DNA of 64,000 bases, from the NCBI RefSeq assembly GCF_018986435.1, contig NZ_JAHMIN010000010.1:124001-188000 (forward strand). Direction: 5' to 3'. The notes under the pieces were generated by a model that was not told the DNA's origin, searched no databases, and saw only the letters and a program-made list of their open reading frames with translations. Position 1 is the first letter of the stretch; the number at the start of each line of letters is the position of its first letter. The translations under genes and the position numbers were made by a program. Shown in pieces: positions 45,191 through 54,280 of this stretch. This stretch comes from Hahella sp. HN01 (GTDB lineage: Bacteria; Pseudomonadota; Gammaproteobacteria; Pseudomonadales; Oleiphilaceae).

Positions 45191-47290
45191 TTAGTTATTG
45201 AAATTTCCGCCCCATTCAAAAATCTTCGCGATCGGGTTTTTAGCCGTGAAGTTTTCGTTATTTTCAAACAGCCCGTCATCCTGTCCGCAGTTTTGGATGG
45301 CCCTGCGGTTGCTCTCGCTTTCATTCGCTTTGTACTTCGTCGTGAATATCTGCATAAAGCTGTCCTGATGGTTGGGGTCGCTTGATCCGAAGATGACTTC
45401 AGGGACCTTTTGCAGCCAATGCACTTGAGCTTGTTCCGGCGTCGCAGTGTGAGACTGGAAATAAGGATTATTCATCGGGCTGCTCATATCCCAGGTCGGA
45501 TAAGGGTGATAGGAGTACCTGGAGTTATTGGGCAGCGCATCGGCGAATGGAATAATCAGGGAGCCGAATTGCGTGATATCCCAGAAAGTGCTGGCTCCGT
45601 CCAGGAAGCTATGGTTGCCCGCCTGCGCGTAAGCCTCATGGGTTCCCAGTGCGAGGTAGACGCCGACATGATGCTCTCCGCTCTGAGTCGCTGCGTCAAA
45701 GCCCACTTCTTTCAATGAGGGCGCACTGGCGTTCAGGTTGGCTTCGTAAAAAGTCAGCCGGCCGTCATTCGCCGCGAAATGCTCGCCGCCTGCGTGTGCA
45801 GAGAAGTAGTACTCAGCCGGAAGGTATTGCCCGCCCTGATTGGTCAATTTGACAGAAACGTGCACCCAGTCCGCAAAATGATTGCCTTTGATTGCGCTGC
45901 CTGGATTGGTGGCGGACGTGTCATTGTAGCCTGCGAACAGGAAATACCGGATCCAGACTTCTCCGCTTTGGGTTTCGAGATAAGTGGTGTAGGTGGGCGC
46001 AGCCTGAGGCGCCATGGCGGAGACATTGACGTCGCTCCGGTCTCCCATTCTATCCACGAATATATTGGAGTTGATTCTGTTTTCGCTAGGTCTGACGGAG
46101 TTTTGGGAGCCGTTTTTATCGTGATGGCGCTTGTCCACCCACGCGCGCAGGTTGTAGTAAACGCCGTCGGCGCGGCCGAACTTCACGTCTGCGGATAAAT
46201 ATTGCTGGAAGGCCTTCGGATAGTAATCCTCGGAACCATGCAATATCCAGATGGGCAGGTTATCGCGAATCAGCGCCTGACGTTGCGCCAGGGGAAGTTG
46301 CGATACTCTCGCCACCGGCAAGTGTTGCGCAAGATAGTCGGCCTTGTCGCCGTTTAGTTCCTGATACTGCTGATCCGTGGTGAGCTGTTCGATTCTTGTT
46401 TTCTCACCGTAGCCCACTCTGTTTAGCAGGGACAAATATGTTTCTCCGCGTGCGACAAGGTCCTCGTCGCTGCGCTGTTGCAGGCTGACGATATCGTCGG
46501 CGCTGCGATTGTACAGCTCCACGATCAGGGTATTGTGCTTGTCGCCTTCGGACATGTCATCCAGATACTTGTAGGAGCGCCATCCCGCTTTCAGGAGCAT
46601 GTCGGACAAGGAGGAAGAGCAAGGCTTGTAATTGATCGACTGAGTTGCGCCTCCAGGCGTGACGCAGACGTAGCTGGCGGCGCCTGCGGCTTTCATTGCG
46701 GAGCCTGCGCCAAACTGGGCCTGGCAGGCCAGGTTAAGGGCGTTATTGCCCGATACATTGTTGAACTGACCGGTCACACCGTTCCAGCAGGCTTGCGATT
46801 CTCTGTTCTCCCGCAGTCGCAATAAGGTGCTGTGGCTGTAATCGCCGGAGATCCACACCTCGTTTTTGCTGTTCACCGTCAGCTTGCTGTTGGGATAATT
46901 AAACGCGTTGAGAGTTTGGTCGGAGCCAAAGCAAAATGTGGCGTCTTCTTTGAATGGCTGTGAATTATCGCTCTGGGAGATGCGTAATCTTGAGCCGGTG
47001 TGACGGATGAAGTGATTCGGATAGTTTTTTGATTCAAAAGAGTAGCAGTTACTCTCCGCCAAGCCTGCTCTCAAGACAAACGTGGCGTCCTGAATATCCA
47101 GCTCGCTGGCGCCAACCGGCAAGGGATTTTGCCACAGCCAATAACCACTGTGCCTGAAAACGCTCTGGTTGGTGATATCCACCAACTTCACATCATCGCC
47201 TAACTCCGCCGCCATTGATCCTGAAGCCATGGTAGCGCCGGCAATAAGCAGGCTAATGTTCCGTATTAGTTGCAACTTCTTGTTCTCCAT
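45191..47290 (-). CDS. secreted AbfB-domain and Vps62-like protein
   Basis: About 699 residues from the ATG at 47290, which gives a signal peptide ending near SMA-AEL; the frame opens to 47326. Residues about 40-165 form an AbfB (arabinose-binding beta-trefoil) domain, with repeats such as YSFESKNYPNHFIRH. The C-terminal part (about 440-690) resembles Vps62/DUF946: WIRYFLFAGYND, FADWVHVSVKL and FSAHAGGEH. No catalytic residues can be named. It follows the zincin-RCC1 gene by about 70 bp and shares its terminator, so both are probably secreted together. Confidence 0.82.
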   Translation of the reverse strand: MENKKLQLIRNISLLIAGATMASGSMAAELGDDVKLVDITNQSVFRHSGYWLWQNPLPVGASELDIQDATFVLRAGLAESNCYSFESKNYPNHFIRHTGSRLRISQSDNSQPFKEDATFCFGSDQTLNAFNYPNSKLTVNSKNEVWISGDYSHSTLLRLRENRESQACWNGVTGQFNNVSGNNALNLACQAQFGAGSAMKAAGAASYVCVTPGGATQSINYKPCSSSLSDMLLKAGWRSYKYLDDMSEGDKHNTLIVELYNRSADDIVSLQQRSDEDLVARGETYLSLLNRVGYGEKTRIEQLTTDQQYQELNGDKADYLAQHLPVARVSQLPLAQRQALIRDNLPIWILHGSEDYYPKAFQQYLSADVKFGRADGVYYNLRAWVDKRHHDKNGSQNSVRPSENRINSNIFVDRMGDRSDVNVSAMAPQAAPTYTTYLETQSGEVWIRYFLFAGYNDTSATNPGSAIKGNHFADWVHVSVKLTNQGGQYLPAEYYFSAHAGGEHFAANDGRLTFYEANLNASAPSLKEVGFDAATQSGEHHVGVYLALGTHEAYAQAGNHSFLDGASTFWDITQFGSLIIPFADALPNNSRYSYHPYPTWDMSSPMNNPYFQSHTATPEQAQVHWLQKVPEVIFGSSDPNHQDSFMQIFTTKYKANESESNRRAIQNCGQDDGLFENNENFTAKNPIAKIFEWGGNFNN

Positions 47291-47361
47291 AGTGGATTGT
47301 TTTGGGAAGATCAGTCGCACCTGCAACTGATCTTCTGTTTTAGTGGGATGGTGTTTATGCG

Positions 47362-49497
47362 TTAAAGTGGAACGTTAGTCTCGCCATCAGCATTTCTGCC
47401 CCAGCATTGGACCGTATTTTCAGACGTAACGCCGCAAGTGTGTCTCATGCCGGCGTGAACTTCGGTGAAACTTTGATTTGGCGGCGTCGCCTGGCCGTCT
47501 TCATTTAAGCCCCAGCAATTAATTGCGCCATCGGCGCGAAGAGCGCATGCGTGGCCCCAGCCCATAGATACGTCTACGAAGTTTCCGGCAGGGGAGTTAG
47601 TCTGACCATAGTTGTTCTGTCCCCAGCATGTGATGTTTCCATCAAAGCTTACTGCGCAGTTCTGAGAGTAATTCGTGCTGAGTTTGGAAAATTTACCGGC
47701 AGGAGGCGTTGCGGAACCGCTGAAGTTGCTGCCCCAGCATTGAATAGAGTCATCCAACATAATGGCGCAACTATGATAAGAGCCTAGTTTAAGCTGCTTC
47801 ACCTTCGTTTTCTGCGGCGGTAGGTAACTGAGTCTTCCCCAGCAAACTGTCTCGTTATCGTTATTAATGCCGCACGTTGCATAGTCGCCGCCGACAATAT
47901 TTTTGTAGACGCCCTGAATAGGCTGGGTTTGACCGTTACCGTTATAACCCCAGCATTGCACTTCGTTGTTTAATTTGATCCCGCAAGAGTGGAAGTTGCC
48001 GACAGTAACCTGTTTGAAGCTCTCTAAAGGCGCGTCCGCTCCGCCGAATGAGTTACTTCCCCAGCAGGAAACAGAGGCGTCGTCCTTTAACTGACAGTTG
48101 TGGTAATGCTTGGTGGTTACTTTCTCAGGCGATTCACTTTTAAGTGACCCTATCACTGCAAGGCCTTTAAAAATGAGTTCTTTAACCTGATTTTTGTAGC
48201 ATTTTTGGGTGCAGGCAGAATCAGTTGTATCTGTGTTGATGCTGACCTTATCTATCGTTGCTTGAGACACCTGAAATGAAGCGCCAGCGTTGATATTCAG
48301 CATCCCGAATGAATCGCTATCAAGACCGCAGCTCAGTCTGAAGCCATACTTTTGATTATAGTTTTGATTTAATTCGTTGACGGACTCATTGATGTAAGCG
48401 TCATATTCATCTGTGCTGCCTGTCCAACATATATTGACAGGTTTGCGAGAGGCGCGGGGTGGGTTGGTTTTACCTGCGCCGAGCAGAAAGTCTGATAAAC
48501 CTTCCGCATTTAATTTCCCTTTTCCTTTGGTGGCTTCCCAAAAGTTATTGAGTCTTTCAACTGCGCTATCGCCTAGTTGATCAGCGAATATACTGTCATC
48601 TCCGGGGTGACTGAACCAGCTCACCTGAGTGCTGACCTCTTCCCACTCTGACTGGGTTAGTGGACTGACCGTGGCGACAATATGAATGGACCTGAAGGAT
48701 TTGTTGGCGCTTGATCCTGTAAATCCGTTGACTTTGCTGAACGCCAGTTCCTCTATATCCTCGACAGAGTAAACGTGCCTGTCGGCATTGAAAGTAATGG
48801 CGTCGGAGCCAACAGATACATTGCGTGGATTTCTGTAGACATTAAGAGGGGAAACGGATGCTTTATCCATTATGCCCATCATGTACAACTCAAGGTCTGA
48901 GTACGGGATTGCGTTCGTTCCCCACTGTGTATTTATGCTGGAGTCGGCATAGCGATAGACGCCTGATGAGAATGTGAGTTTGTCTGGATCGAAGCCGCCA
49001 ACTGCGCCGTTAGCGTCTGAAAGCCCCCAATGTCCACCCACGGACTTGCCTTGGAGATCGTTGGCTTCAACAATGCGATTGGACCAGGTATGACCTATTT
49101 CATGCAGACTGGCGCCATAAGCGATGTTGCTGCGATTAGGATAAAAGATAGTGGCGAGTTGGGTATTCGAATTTCCAAGTCGATGGTAGTTAGTTTGATT
49201 GGCTCCGTCGCTTACATTTCGGTCCAAGTTTCTAATTACGTTTACAAAGTGAAAGTCGTCTTGAAAGCACTCGTATACTTTATTGTTGATATTCGCAAGC
49301 ACGGCCCCCCTCAAGTCCTTGGAAGCCAGAGAACTAAAGTCTGAGGCGCTGATCTGGAGAGAGACCACATTATCTGGAAGGTTGTGATCTTTTGAAAACT
49401 GAAAGTCACTGGCGCAGTTGGCCAAGGCCAATGCATCGGGGCTGATAAGCGTCGGAAGCGAGAGGGCTAGCGCCTTGATGAGAGTATTATTATTCAT
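47362..49497 (-). CDS. secreted zincin-type metalloprotease with RCC1-like seven-blade propeller
   Basis: 711 residues. A signal peptide ends near ALA-LAN. The catalytic HExxH motif is HEIGH at 132-136 (SLHEIGHTW), followed by GGHWGLSD, where the His could be a third zinc ligand. From about residue 455 to the end there are seven repeats of about 37 residues, each with a (H/N)xC...CWG pattern (CWGSN, CWGYN, CWGRL, CWGSN, CWGQN, CWGLN, CWGRN), forming an RCC1-like beta propeller with a likely disulfide per blade. The blades may bind a target. Upstream lies the 49630-49647 dyad. Confidence 0.85.
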   Translation of the reverse strand: MNNNTLIKALALSLPTLISPDALALANCASDFQFSKDHNLPDNVVSLQISASDFSSLASKDLRGAVLANINNKVYECFQDDFHFVNVIRNLDRNVSDGANQTNYHRLGNSNTQLATIFYPNRSNIAYGASLHEIGHTWSNRIVEANDLQGKSVGGHWGLSDANGAVGGFDPDKLTFSSGVYRYADSSINTQWGTNAIPYSDLELYMMGIMDKASVSPLNVYRNPRNVSVGSDAITFNADRHVYSVEDIEELAFSKVNGFTGSSANKSFRSIHIVATVSPLTQSEWEEVSTQVSWFSHPGDDSIFADQLGDSAVERLNNFWEATKGKGKLNAEGLSDFLLGAGKTNPPRASRKPVNICWTGSTDEYDAYINESVNELNQNYNQKYGFRLSCGLDSDSFGMLNINAGASFQVSQATIDKVSINTDTTDSACTQKCYKNQVKELIFKGLAVIGSLKSESPEKVTTKHYHNCQLKDDASVSCWGSNSFGGADAPLESFKQVTVGNFHSCGIKLNNEVQCWGYNGNGQTQPIQGVYKNIVGGDYATCGINNDNETVCWGRLSYLPPQKTKVKQLKLGSYHSCAIMLDDSIQCWGSNFSGSATPPAGKFSKLSTNYSQNCAVSFDGNITCWGQNNYGQTNSPAGNFVDVSMGWGHACALRADGAINCWGLNEDGQATPPNQSFTEVHAGMRHTCGVTSENTVQCWGRNADGETNVPL

Positions 49498-49946
49498 GAT
49501 CCATACCCTATTTCCATATTGAATAATTTCCTGTTGGATGTCCTATCCCCTTCGTAAGCTTCACCCATTGCTAATGCCTGTATGAAGACGAAGGAGGACG
49601 TATTCTCATCGACATCAGCCAATCTGATAATCCTACAGTTGTAGGATGCATAGAGGTTGTGAGGTGTGACCGGCTTATTGTTGCGGCGAGACTAAACCAT
49701 CGTTTACCCATAACGCGGGATGCCTATTCTTTGGGCGCAGTCGTAGACTTTAAGTCAGGGGAAGCCTGTGAGCGATTTCGAATTTTATGCGAAACGGGGA
49801 GGCCGCTCCGCTGATATACCGTTGTGTGTTTGAGATATAGTTTTGCGGCGCTCTCCGGATGCGACAGGGAGGCCCGGCGTTAACAGGGACAGGTTGAATC
49901 GCTTCTTTTCCCGCTGAGTCCATTGCTTTTGGCAGGAGCGGTCGGG
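49498..49946. other. 449-base intergenic stretch with operator
   Basis: Lies between the divergent starts of the zincin-RCC1 gene (49497, minus) and the receiver/Fis-type gene (49947, plus). It contains the dyad at 49630-49647. No other open frame or RNA gene is supported. A CCTTCGT / ACGAAGG pair near 49550-49593 has a long loop and is not called. Confidence 0.5.
49630..49647. promoter_or_regulatory. dyad operator ATCCTACA-GT-TGTAGGAT
   Basis: Arms of 8 bp are perfectly symmetric around a 2-bp centre; 16 of 18 bases match the dyad at 43129-43146. It lies 132 bp before the ATG of the zincin gene and 299 bp before the receiver gene, so control of the secreted pair is the simplest reading. Confidence 0.55.
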
Positions 49947-50537
49947 ATGACGCTGAGTGTGCGAATCAATCGAATATTGTTGGCCGAGGAGAGCCCGACT
50001 TTACGCGCCAGGCTGCGGCATACTCTGGCGCAAATGGCGCCTCATGCGGACATACACACCTCCGCATCGGTAGAGCAAACCCGCCGGGAAATACTGGAGT
50101 GGCGCCCGGTACTGGCGGTGATCGACTTCGTTCTGGAAGGCGGTAACATCGTGCCTCTGCTTAGCGAAGCGGAACTGATTCCCGCTGCGCCTTTTATTCT
50201 TGGCATCGCCCCGGACGCTTCCCGCGCCGACACAGTGCAGGCGATGCGCTGCGGCTTTTCCTACGTCATCGACAAACCCTTTGATCCAGGCACATTCGAA
50301 CAGGCAGTGCTGCAGACGGTAACCGCGCCGACGTCTTTGGCCTCCAGCATCAATCGCATCGTCAGTCCGCTTCTTTACAGCGACTATAACGAGCTGGATT
50401 TAAAGAAACTGACTGCGGAAATTGAAACGCTGATTTTCAGAATGGCGACCGCCGTCACGGGCTCCAAGAAAGGGCTTGGGCGAGTCTTGGGCATCTCCCG
50501 CCAGCTGGTGCAATACCATCTTAAAAAGCTTGGATAA
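49947..50537 (+). CDS. receiver-domain protein with Fis-type helix-turn-helix
   Basis: 196 residues from the ATG at 49947, which follows AGGAG; the frame opens to 49923. N-terminal receiver domain with EES acidic pocket, phospho-acceptor Asp in AVIDFVLEGG, Lys in DKPF. The C-terminal segment KKGLGRVLGISRQLVQYHLKK is a Fis/HTH_8-like DNA-binding helix-turn-helix. No kinase gene is adjacent. It is divergent from the secreted protein operon. Confidence 0.82.
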   Translation: MTLSVRINRILLAEESPTLRARLRHTLAQMAPHADIHTSASVEQTRREILEWRPVLAVIDFVLEGGNIVPLLSEAELIPAAPFILGIAPDASRADTVQAMRCGFSYVIDKPFDPGTFEQAVLQTVTAPTSLASSINRIVSPLLYSDYNELDLKKLTAEIETLIFRMATAVTGSKKGLGRVLGISRQLVQYHLKKLG

Positions 50538-50622
50538 ATCGCCTTTGCGTCTGTCGGAGAAAGTCAGGGGCGCCAAAATTTTTGCACTTTTCACGATTTA
50601 TACGAGAGCTATTATCACCTGT

Positions 50623-50639
50623 GAGGGCCCCATGCCCTC
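50623..50639 (+). other. small hairpin in the leader of the secreted-protein gene
   Basis: Stem GAGGGC / GCCCTC with a 5-nt loop, 43 bp before the ATG at 50682. No T-run. May stabilise the mRNA 5' end; role not known. Confidence 0.4.
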
Positions 50640-50681
50640 TGCTAGTAACTCCCACCTCATTTCTTAAAAAGGAGATTGGAA

Positions 50682-51542
50682 ATGAAGAAATTACTCCTAA
50701 ATTCAGGTGCGGGTCTGTTGCTCCTTCCATGGCTGGCCGCGTTGATGTTCGCCGCCGGCGCGCAGGCGACGACGTTAATCTACAAAGACTTTAATTCGTT
50801 GGTCGCTGAGGCGCAGGGCGTAGTGGTTGGAACGGTGAAGGAAGTCGTATCGCAACGGGCTGAGGACCGGCAGTTGTACACCTATGTCCGCCTGGCGGAC
50901 GTTGAGACCCTGGCAGGGGTCTATCACGACAGTGAACTTACGCTGATGATGGGCGGCGGTTATGACGGCCGCAACGGTCTGCACGTTGAAGGCAGCCCTG
51001 AGTTCAGCGCTGGCGAACGGGTCGTCTTGTTTGTTGAAGGCAACGGTCAGCGCATGGTGCCTCTGGTTGGCTGGGGGCAGGGCGTATTCCGTTTGCAGAA
51101 TGATGATCGCGGCGCCGCCATCGTTACCGATGAGGTTGGCAATGAAGTCTATGGCGTCGGCAAGAAAGGCGAAATTCTGAAGGCGAACCGTCATGCTCAG
51201 CGCGCGCAAATCGCCAATTCGGAGCATCTGGCCAACGCTAGCAGCGCACAAGGCAAAGCCAGCGCTGGTCGTTCTGATAGTGGCGCAGCGATGCTGGCGC
51301 CGCAGGAAGCCAAAGGCGAGCCGATGAGCGCCGAACGCTTTCTTGGCATGGTGCGGAGCCAGGCGCAATCTCGTGCGTTCGCTCAGGAATTGCGTTCCGT
51401 GAAAGTGGGGCAGGCGCTTGAACGTCAGGCCCGTGATGCCGGTTCCGCCGCCTCCGCCAACAGCATGAGCGACGAGTCCGCCGCTTCCGCATTGCCCCGC
51501 AGAACCCATCAAGGGGCAAGGTCGTCCATGGATCGGGACTGA
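50682..51542 (+). CDS. secreted protein paired with a matrixin protease
   Basis: 286 residues. I take the ATG at 50682 with AAGGAG 7 bp upstream; a TTG at 50676 is also in frame. The signal peptide ends near AGAQA-TTL. The mature part has an N-terminal beta domain (TTLIYKDFNSLVAEAQGVVVG...) that resembles a small secreted beta-barrel, and a low-complexity Ala/Ser/Gln-rich C-terminal half. No family is named. A matrixin protease gene starts 72 bp downstream on the same strand; the two may be co-secreted partners, for example as an inhibitor or a substrate. Confidence 0.72.
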   Translation: MKKLLLNSGAGLLLLPWLAALMFAAGAQATTLIYKDFNSLVAEAQGVVVGTVKEVVSQRAEDRQLYTYVRLADVETLAGVYHDSELTLMMGGGYDGRNGLHVEGSPEFSAGERVVLFVEGNGQRMVPLVGWGQGVFRLQNDDRGAAIVTDEVGNEVYGVGKKGEILKANRHAQRAQIANSEHLANASSAQGKASAGRSDSGAAMLAPQEAKGEPMSAERFLGMVRSQAQSRAFAQELRSVKVGQALERQARDAGSAASANSMSDESAASALPRRTHQGARSSMDRD

Positions 51543-51614
51543 TCATGCGCATTACGCGCAAACCAGTCACGAGCGGCTATTCGAAGACAGGTACGTTTAG
51601 AAGGAGGACTTTCT

Positions 51615-52676
51615 ATGTATCGTCAAGCTATTCACAAACTTCTATCGGGGCTGAGCGACGTCCGGCTGGTTTTGCTGGCGACTCTCTGCCTGGCGGCGCC
51701 GTTCGCCGGAGCCTATACCTACCGCACTTGCGACGGTAATGCGATCAAGTGGAACGGCAACCAAACCACGATGTATATCAGCACCACCTCATTCCCTGCC
51801 GGCAGTACCTGGGATTCGCGGTTGCAGAATGCTATGTGGCATTGGAATAACGTTAAAGGCTCCCGCTTTCTGTACTACGTCAATCGCGACACCGATGGCA
51901 GTCATAACGATAATAACGGGCGTAATGAAGTCTATCTGGATAACAGTCTGGGAGGCGGCACCCTGGCGGTGACACTGACCCGTTACCACTGTTACTGGCT
52001 GTTCGGCTATCAGTATGGCATCGATGAGACCGATATCGGTTTCAATAACAATATCGGTTGGAACCTGGGAGACCTGAATTACGCCAATCTGGGATCGCCC
52101 TACAGCTTTGAAAGCGTCGCTCTGCACGAACTAGGGCATGCTCTAGGGCTACTGCATGAAGACCGCTGGATGGCCACCATGAATTCCTATTACCCGAATA
52201 GCGGCCCACTTGGCCACTACAAGGAATGGGACCCTTTGGCGGATGACCGTCTTGGCTCACGGGTGATCTACCCCGACAACACCACAGAAACCGATATCGC
52301 CGGCTCCGTGTTTAAACACACAGGTACAGGCACATCGGGGCTGGTGTCCAGTCCGACATACGCCTATCGCGGCTCGAACGTCACTATCCAGTTCACGTTC
52401 AGCAACCAAAGCACGGCGACCAAGACTTTTGATATCAGCTTCTATCTGTCCACCAATAATTACATCAGCACAGGAGACACCTATCTAGGCTCCAACTATG
52501 GCGCCTGGGGTTCTCAAGGCTTTACCGGCACATTCAGCCGCACGTTGTATATCCCCACAACCGTGGCGCCGGGAACCTATTGGCTCGGGTTCATAGTGGA
52601 CCCCAACAATGCGATATCAGAATCGGTTGAAAGCAATAACTACATGGAAATGCCCAGAAGCATCACGATCTACTAA
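51615..52676 (+). CDS. matrixin-family metalloprotease with C-terminal CARDB-like domain
   Basis: 353 residues with a signal peptide ending near AGA-YTY. The metzincin zinc site HExxHxxGxxH is HELGHALGLLH with His171, His175 and His181; the Met-turn is in RWMATMNSYY. A C-terminal domain (about 235-350) of CARDB/beta-sandwich type (LVSSPTYAYRGSNVTI, YLSTNNYIS, ISESVESNNY) follows. AAGGAGG lies before the ATG. A terminator follows the stop. Likely an extracellular protease. Confidence 0.93.
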   Translation: MYRQAIHKLLSGLSDVRLVLLATLCLAAPFAGAYTYRTCDGNAIKWNGNQTTMYISTTSFPAGSTWDSRLQNAMWHWNNVKGSRFLYYVNRDTDGSHNDNNGRNEVYLDNSLGGGTLAVTLTRYHCYWLFGYQYGIDETDIGFNNNIGWNLGDLNYANLGSPYSFESVALHELGHALGLLHEDRWMATMNSYYPNSGPLGHYKEWDPLADDRLGSRVIYPDNTTETDIAGSVFKHTGTGTSGLVSSPTYAYRGSNVTIQFTFSNQSTATKTFDISFYLSTNNYISTGDTYLGSNYGAWGSQGFTGTFSRTLYIPTTVAPGTYWLGFIVDPNNAISESVESNNYMEMPRSITIY

Positions 52677-52705
52677 CTATGAAAAATACGTCGTATCCCT
52701 GGCTC

Positions 52706-52745
52706 CTGGGACGGACCTTGCGAGGTCCGTCTCCAGTAACTTTTC
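52706..52745 (+). terminator. terminator after the matrixin gene
   Basis: Perfect 9-bp stem GACGGACCT / AGGTCCGTC with a TGCG loop (52710-52731), flanked by further CTGG / CCAG pairing, then TAACTTTTCT. It lies about 30 bp after the stop. Confidence 0.75.
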
Positions 52746-52798
52746 TACCTTTCATGGTCATGCATGTAAGAATTACAAATCAGTCTTAGGGGGAAACA

Positions 52799-53017
52799 TC
52801 AGGACTCGGCGCTATTCGCCGTGGACTTTTTCTTCCTGGACTTCTCTTTACCGTCTTCTTCATGCTGAGGCGGGCCGGAGTGATCCACTGGCGTGAAAGA
52901 GGGCGGATCACTGGCGGGAAAGGACTGATCCGATGTTTCATCGACGGCGTCGATCTCTTTCTGTTTCTCTTTGTTTGCTGTGGCGTTCGCTTGTTTATCC
53001 TTCGATTGCTTGCTCAT
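52799..53017 (-). CDS. small charged hypothetical protein
   Basis: 72 residues from the ATG at 53017, which has GGAGG 6 bp upstream; the open frame extends to 53056. The product is almost wholly hydrophilic, rich in Lys, Glu, Asp, Ser and Pro, with a DETSDQSFPASDPPSFTP segment; it is probably unstructured. Short proteins with this SFPASDPPS motif are found in many proteobacteria without known function. Confidence 0.65.
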   Translation of the reverse strand: MSKQSKDKQANATANKEKQKEIDAVDETSDQSFPASDPPSFTPVDHSGPPQHEEDGKEKSRKKKSTANSAES

Positions 53018-53091
53018 AGCGTGCCTCCATCTGTCATAGGTGAGAGCGATGATCACTTAAGACACTACAAGCTTTATGCCAGCCTGGAAAT

Positions 53092-53841
53092 TCAGGCGAA
53101 CTGATGTGTTAACGCGTAGCGTTTGCGCAGGGCTTGCAGACCCTCAGGCGTGAATCGGATCACTCGCGAATCCAGGTCTTTTCGCGCCCAGCCCCGGTTG
53201 AGAATATCCTGCAAAACCCATTGCCCGAGTGAGCCCGCCAAGTGGTGTCGGCGTTCGCTCCAGTCCAGACAGTTTTTACATACCGGTCGACGCAGTTTCT
53301 CCAGACTGCCGACATCCGCGCCCAATGAGTTAAACAGTTCACGACCGCCTGGGGTCAGGAGCAGTTGCTGATCTTGTTCGATCAGTACGCCGCTGCTTTT
53401 GAGGGCGTCCAACAGGCTGACGCCGATCTCTCCCGCCAAGTGGTCATAACAGACGCGGGCATGCCGCAGCGCTGGATCTTTCGGACCGGTATTCGTGCGG
53501 CTGTGGTCCACGGCGGCGGAAACATTCAGCAGCGTTTCCAGGAACTCGGCGATCTCGCGGCTGCGTAATTGAAAGTATTTATGACGCCCTTGTTTTTGCG
53601 CGATCACCAGATGGGCGTCCGTCAGCTTTTTCAGGTGACTGCTGGCGGTGGCGGCGGTGATGTCCGCTTCAGCAGCCAGTTCCGTTGCGGTCAGCGCTTT
53701 CCCTCCCAGCAAGGCGATGAGCATGTTGGCGCGGGCGGCGTCGCCGATAAGGGCGGCAACTTTTGTTATGTCTGGCGCTTGGTTTATGTCCGGGGTCTGG
53801 CTTCTGTCCGCGTCTGGACTGAAATGCGGTTCGTTCGACAT
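53092..53841 (-). CDS. ArsR-family winged-helix transcriptional regulator
   Basis: About 249 residues from the ATG at 53841. An ArsR-type winged helix ([51 protein letters not shown]) is followed by an extra C-terminal domain with CKNC and a [11 protein letters not shown] segment; such proteins of about 240 residues are common in proteobacteria. No metal site is evident. It is divergent from the NIPSNAP/ABM pair (88 bp between starts), which it probably controls. Confidence 0.9.
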   Translation of the reverse strand: MSNEPHFSPDADRSQTPDINQAPDITKVAALIGDAARANMLIALLGGKALTATELAAEADITAATASSHLKKLTDAHLVIAQKQGRHKYFQLRSREIAEFLETLLNVSAAVDHSRTNTGPKDPALRHARVCYDHLAGEIGVSLLDALKSSGVLIEQDQQLLLTPGGRELFNSLGADVGSLEKLRRPVCKNCLDWSERRHHLAGSLGQWVLQDILNRGWARKDLDSRVIRFTPEGLQALRKRYALTHQFA

Positions 53842-53929
53842 GAGAGGTTCACTGACAGTTCGATGGGCGTCGAAGCATGGCTTCCTGGTGCAGTTAGACT
53901 GCCGGAAAACCCAAACAGAGACAACGACC

Positions 53930-54280
53930 ATGAATCTGATCTGCTTTATTGAATACAACATCGATCCGTTCCAGCTGGAGGCATTCCGAACCTATGCGCA
54001 AAACTGGGGGCGCATCATCCCAGAGTGCGGCGGGGAGCTGATTGGCTATTTCCTTCCCCACGAAGGGACCAACTATGTCGCCTACGGACTGATTGGTTTT
54101 GAGAGTCTGGCCGCCTATGAAGCCTATCGGACCCGCCTGAAAAGCGATCCCGCCGGAAGGGAGAATTTTCAGTTCGCCCAGGCGCATAAATTCATTCTGC
54201 AGGAACGTCGCACGTTTCTCACTGCAGCGCCGGATACGCTGTTGAAGTTGAGCGCTCAGGCGCTTGGGAAGGTGGGCTGA
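53930..54280 (+). CDS. NIPSNAP family protein
   Basis: 116 residues from the ATG at 53930; the open frame to 53648 runs antisense to the ArsR gene and is rejected. It has the NIPSNAP ferredoxin-like dimeric alpha-beta pattern: [21 protein letters not shown] near the start, and [18 protein letters not shown]. Function is unknown; such proteins often go with redox or aromatic-compound genes. Its stop overlaps the start of the ABM gene (TGATG). Confidence 0.82.
   Translation: MNLICFIEYNIDPFQLEAFRTYAQNWGRIIPECGGELIGYFLPHEGTNYVAYGLIGFESLAAYEAYRTRLKSDPAGRENFQFAQAHKFILQERRTFLTAAPDTLLKLSAQALGKVG

Noticed and set aside
45191..49497. Two adjacent frames of equal length (711 codons) as a duplication
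   Set aside because: No shared domains or sequence; equal length is chance, and one start is moved to 47290.
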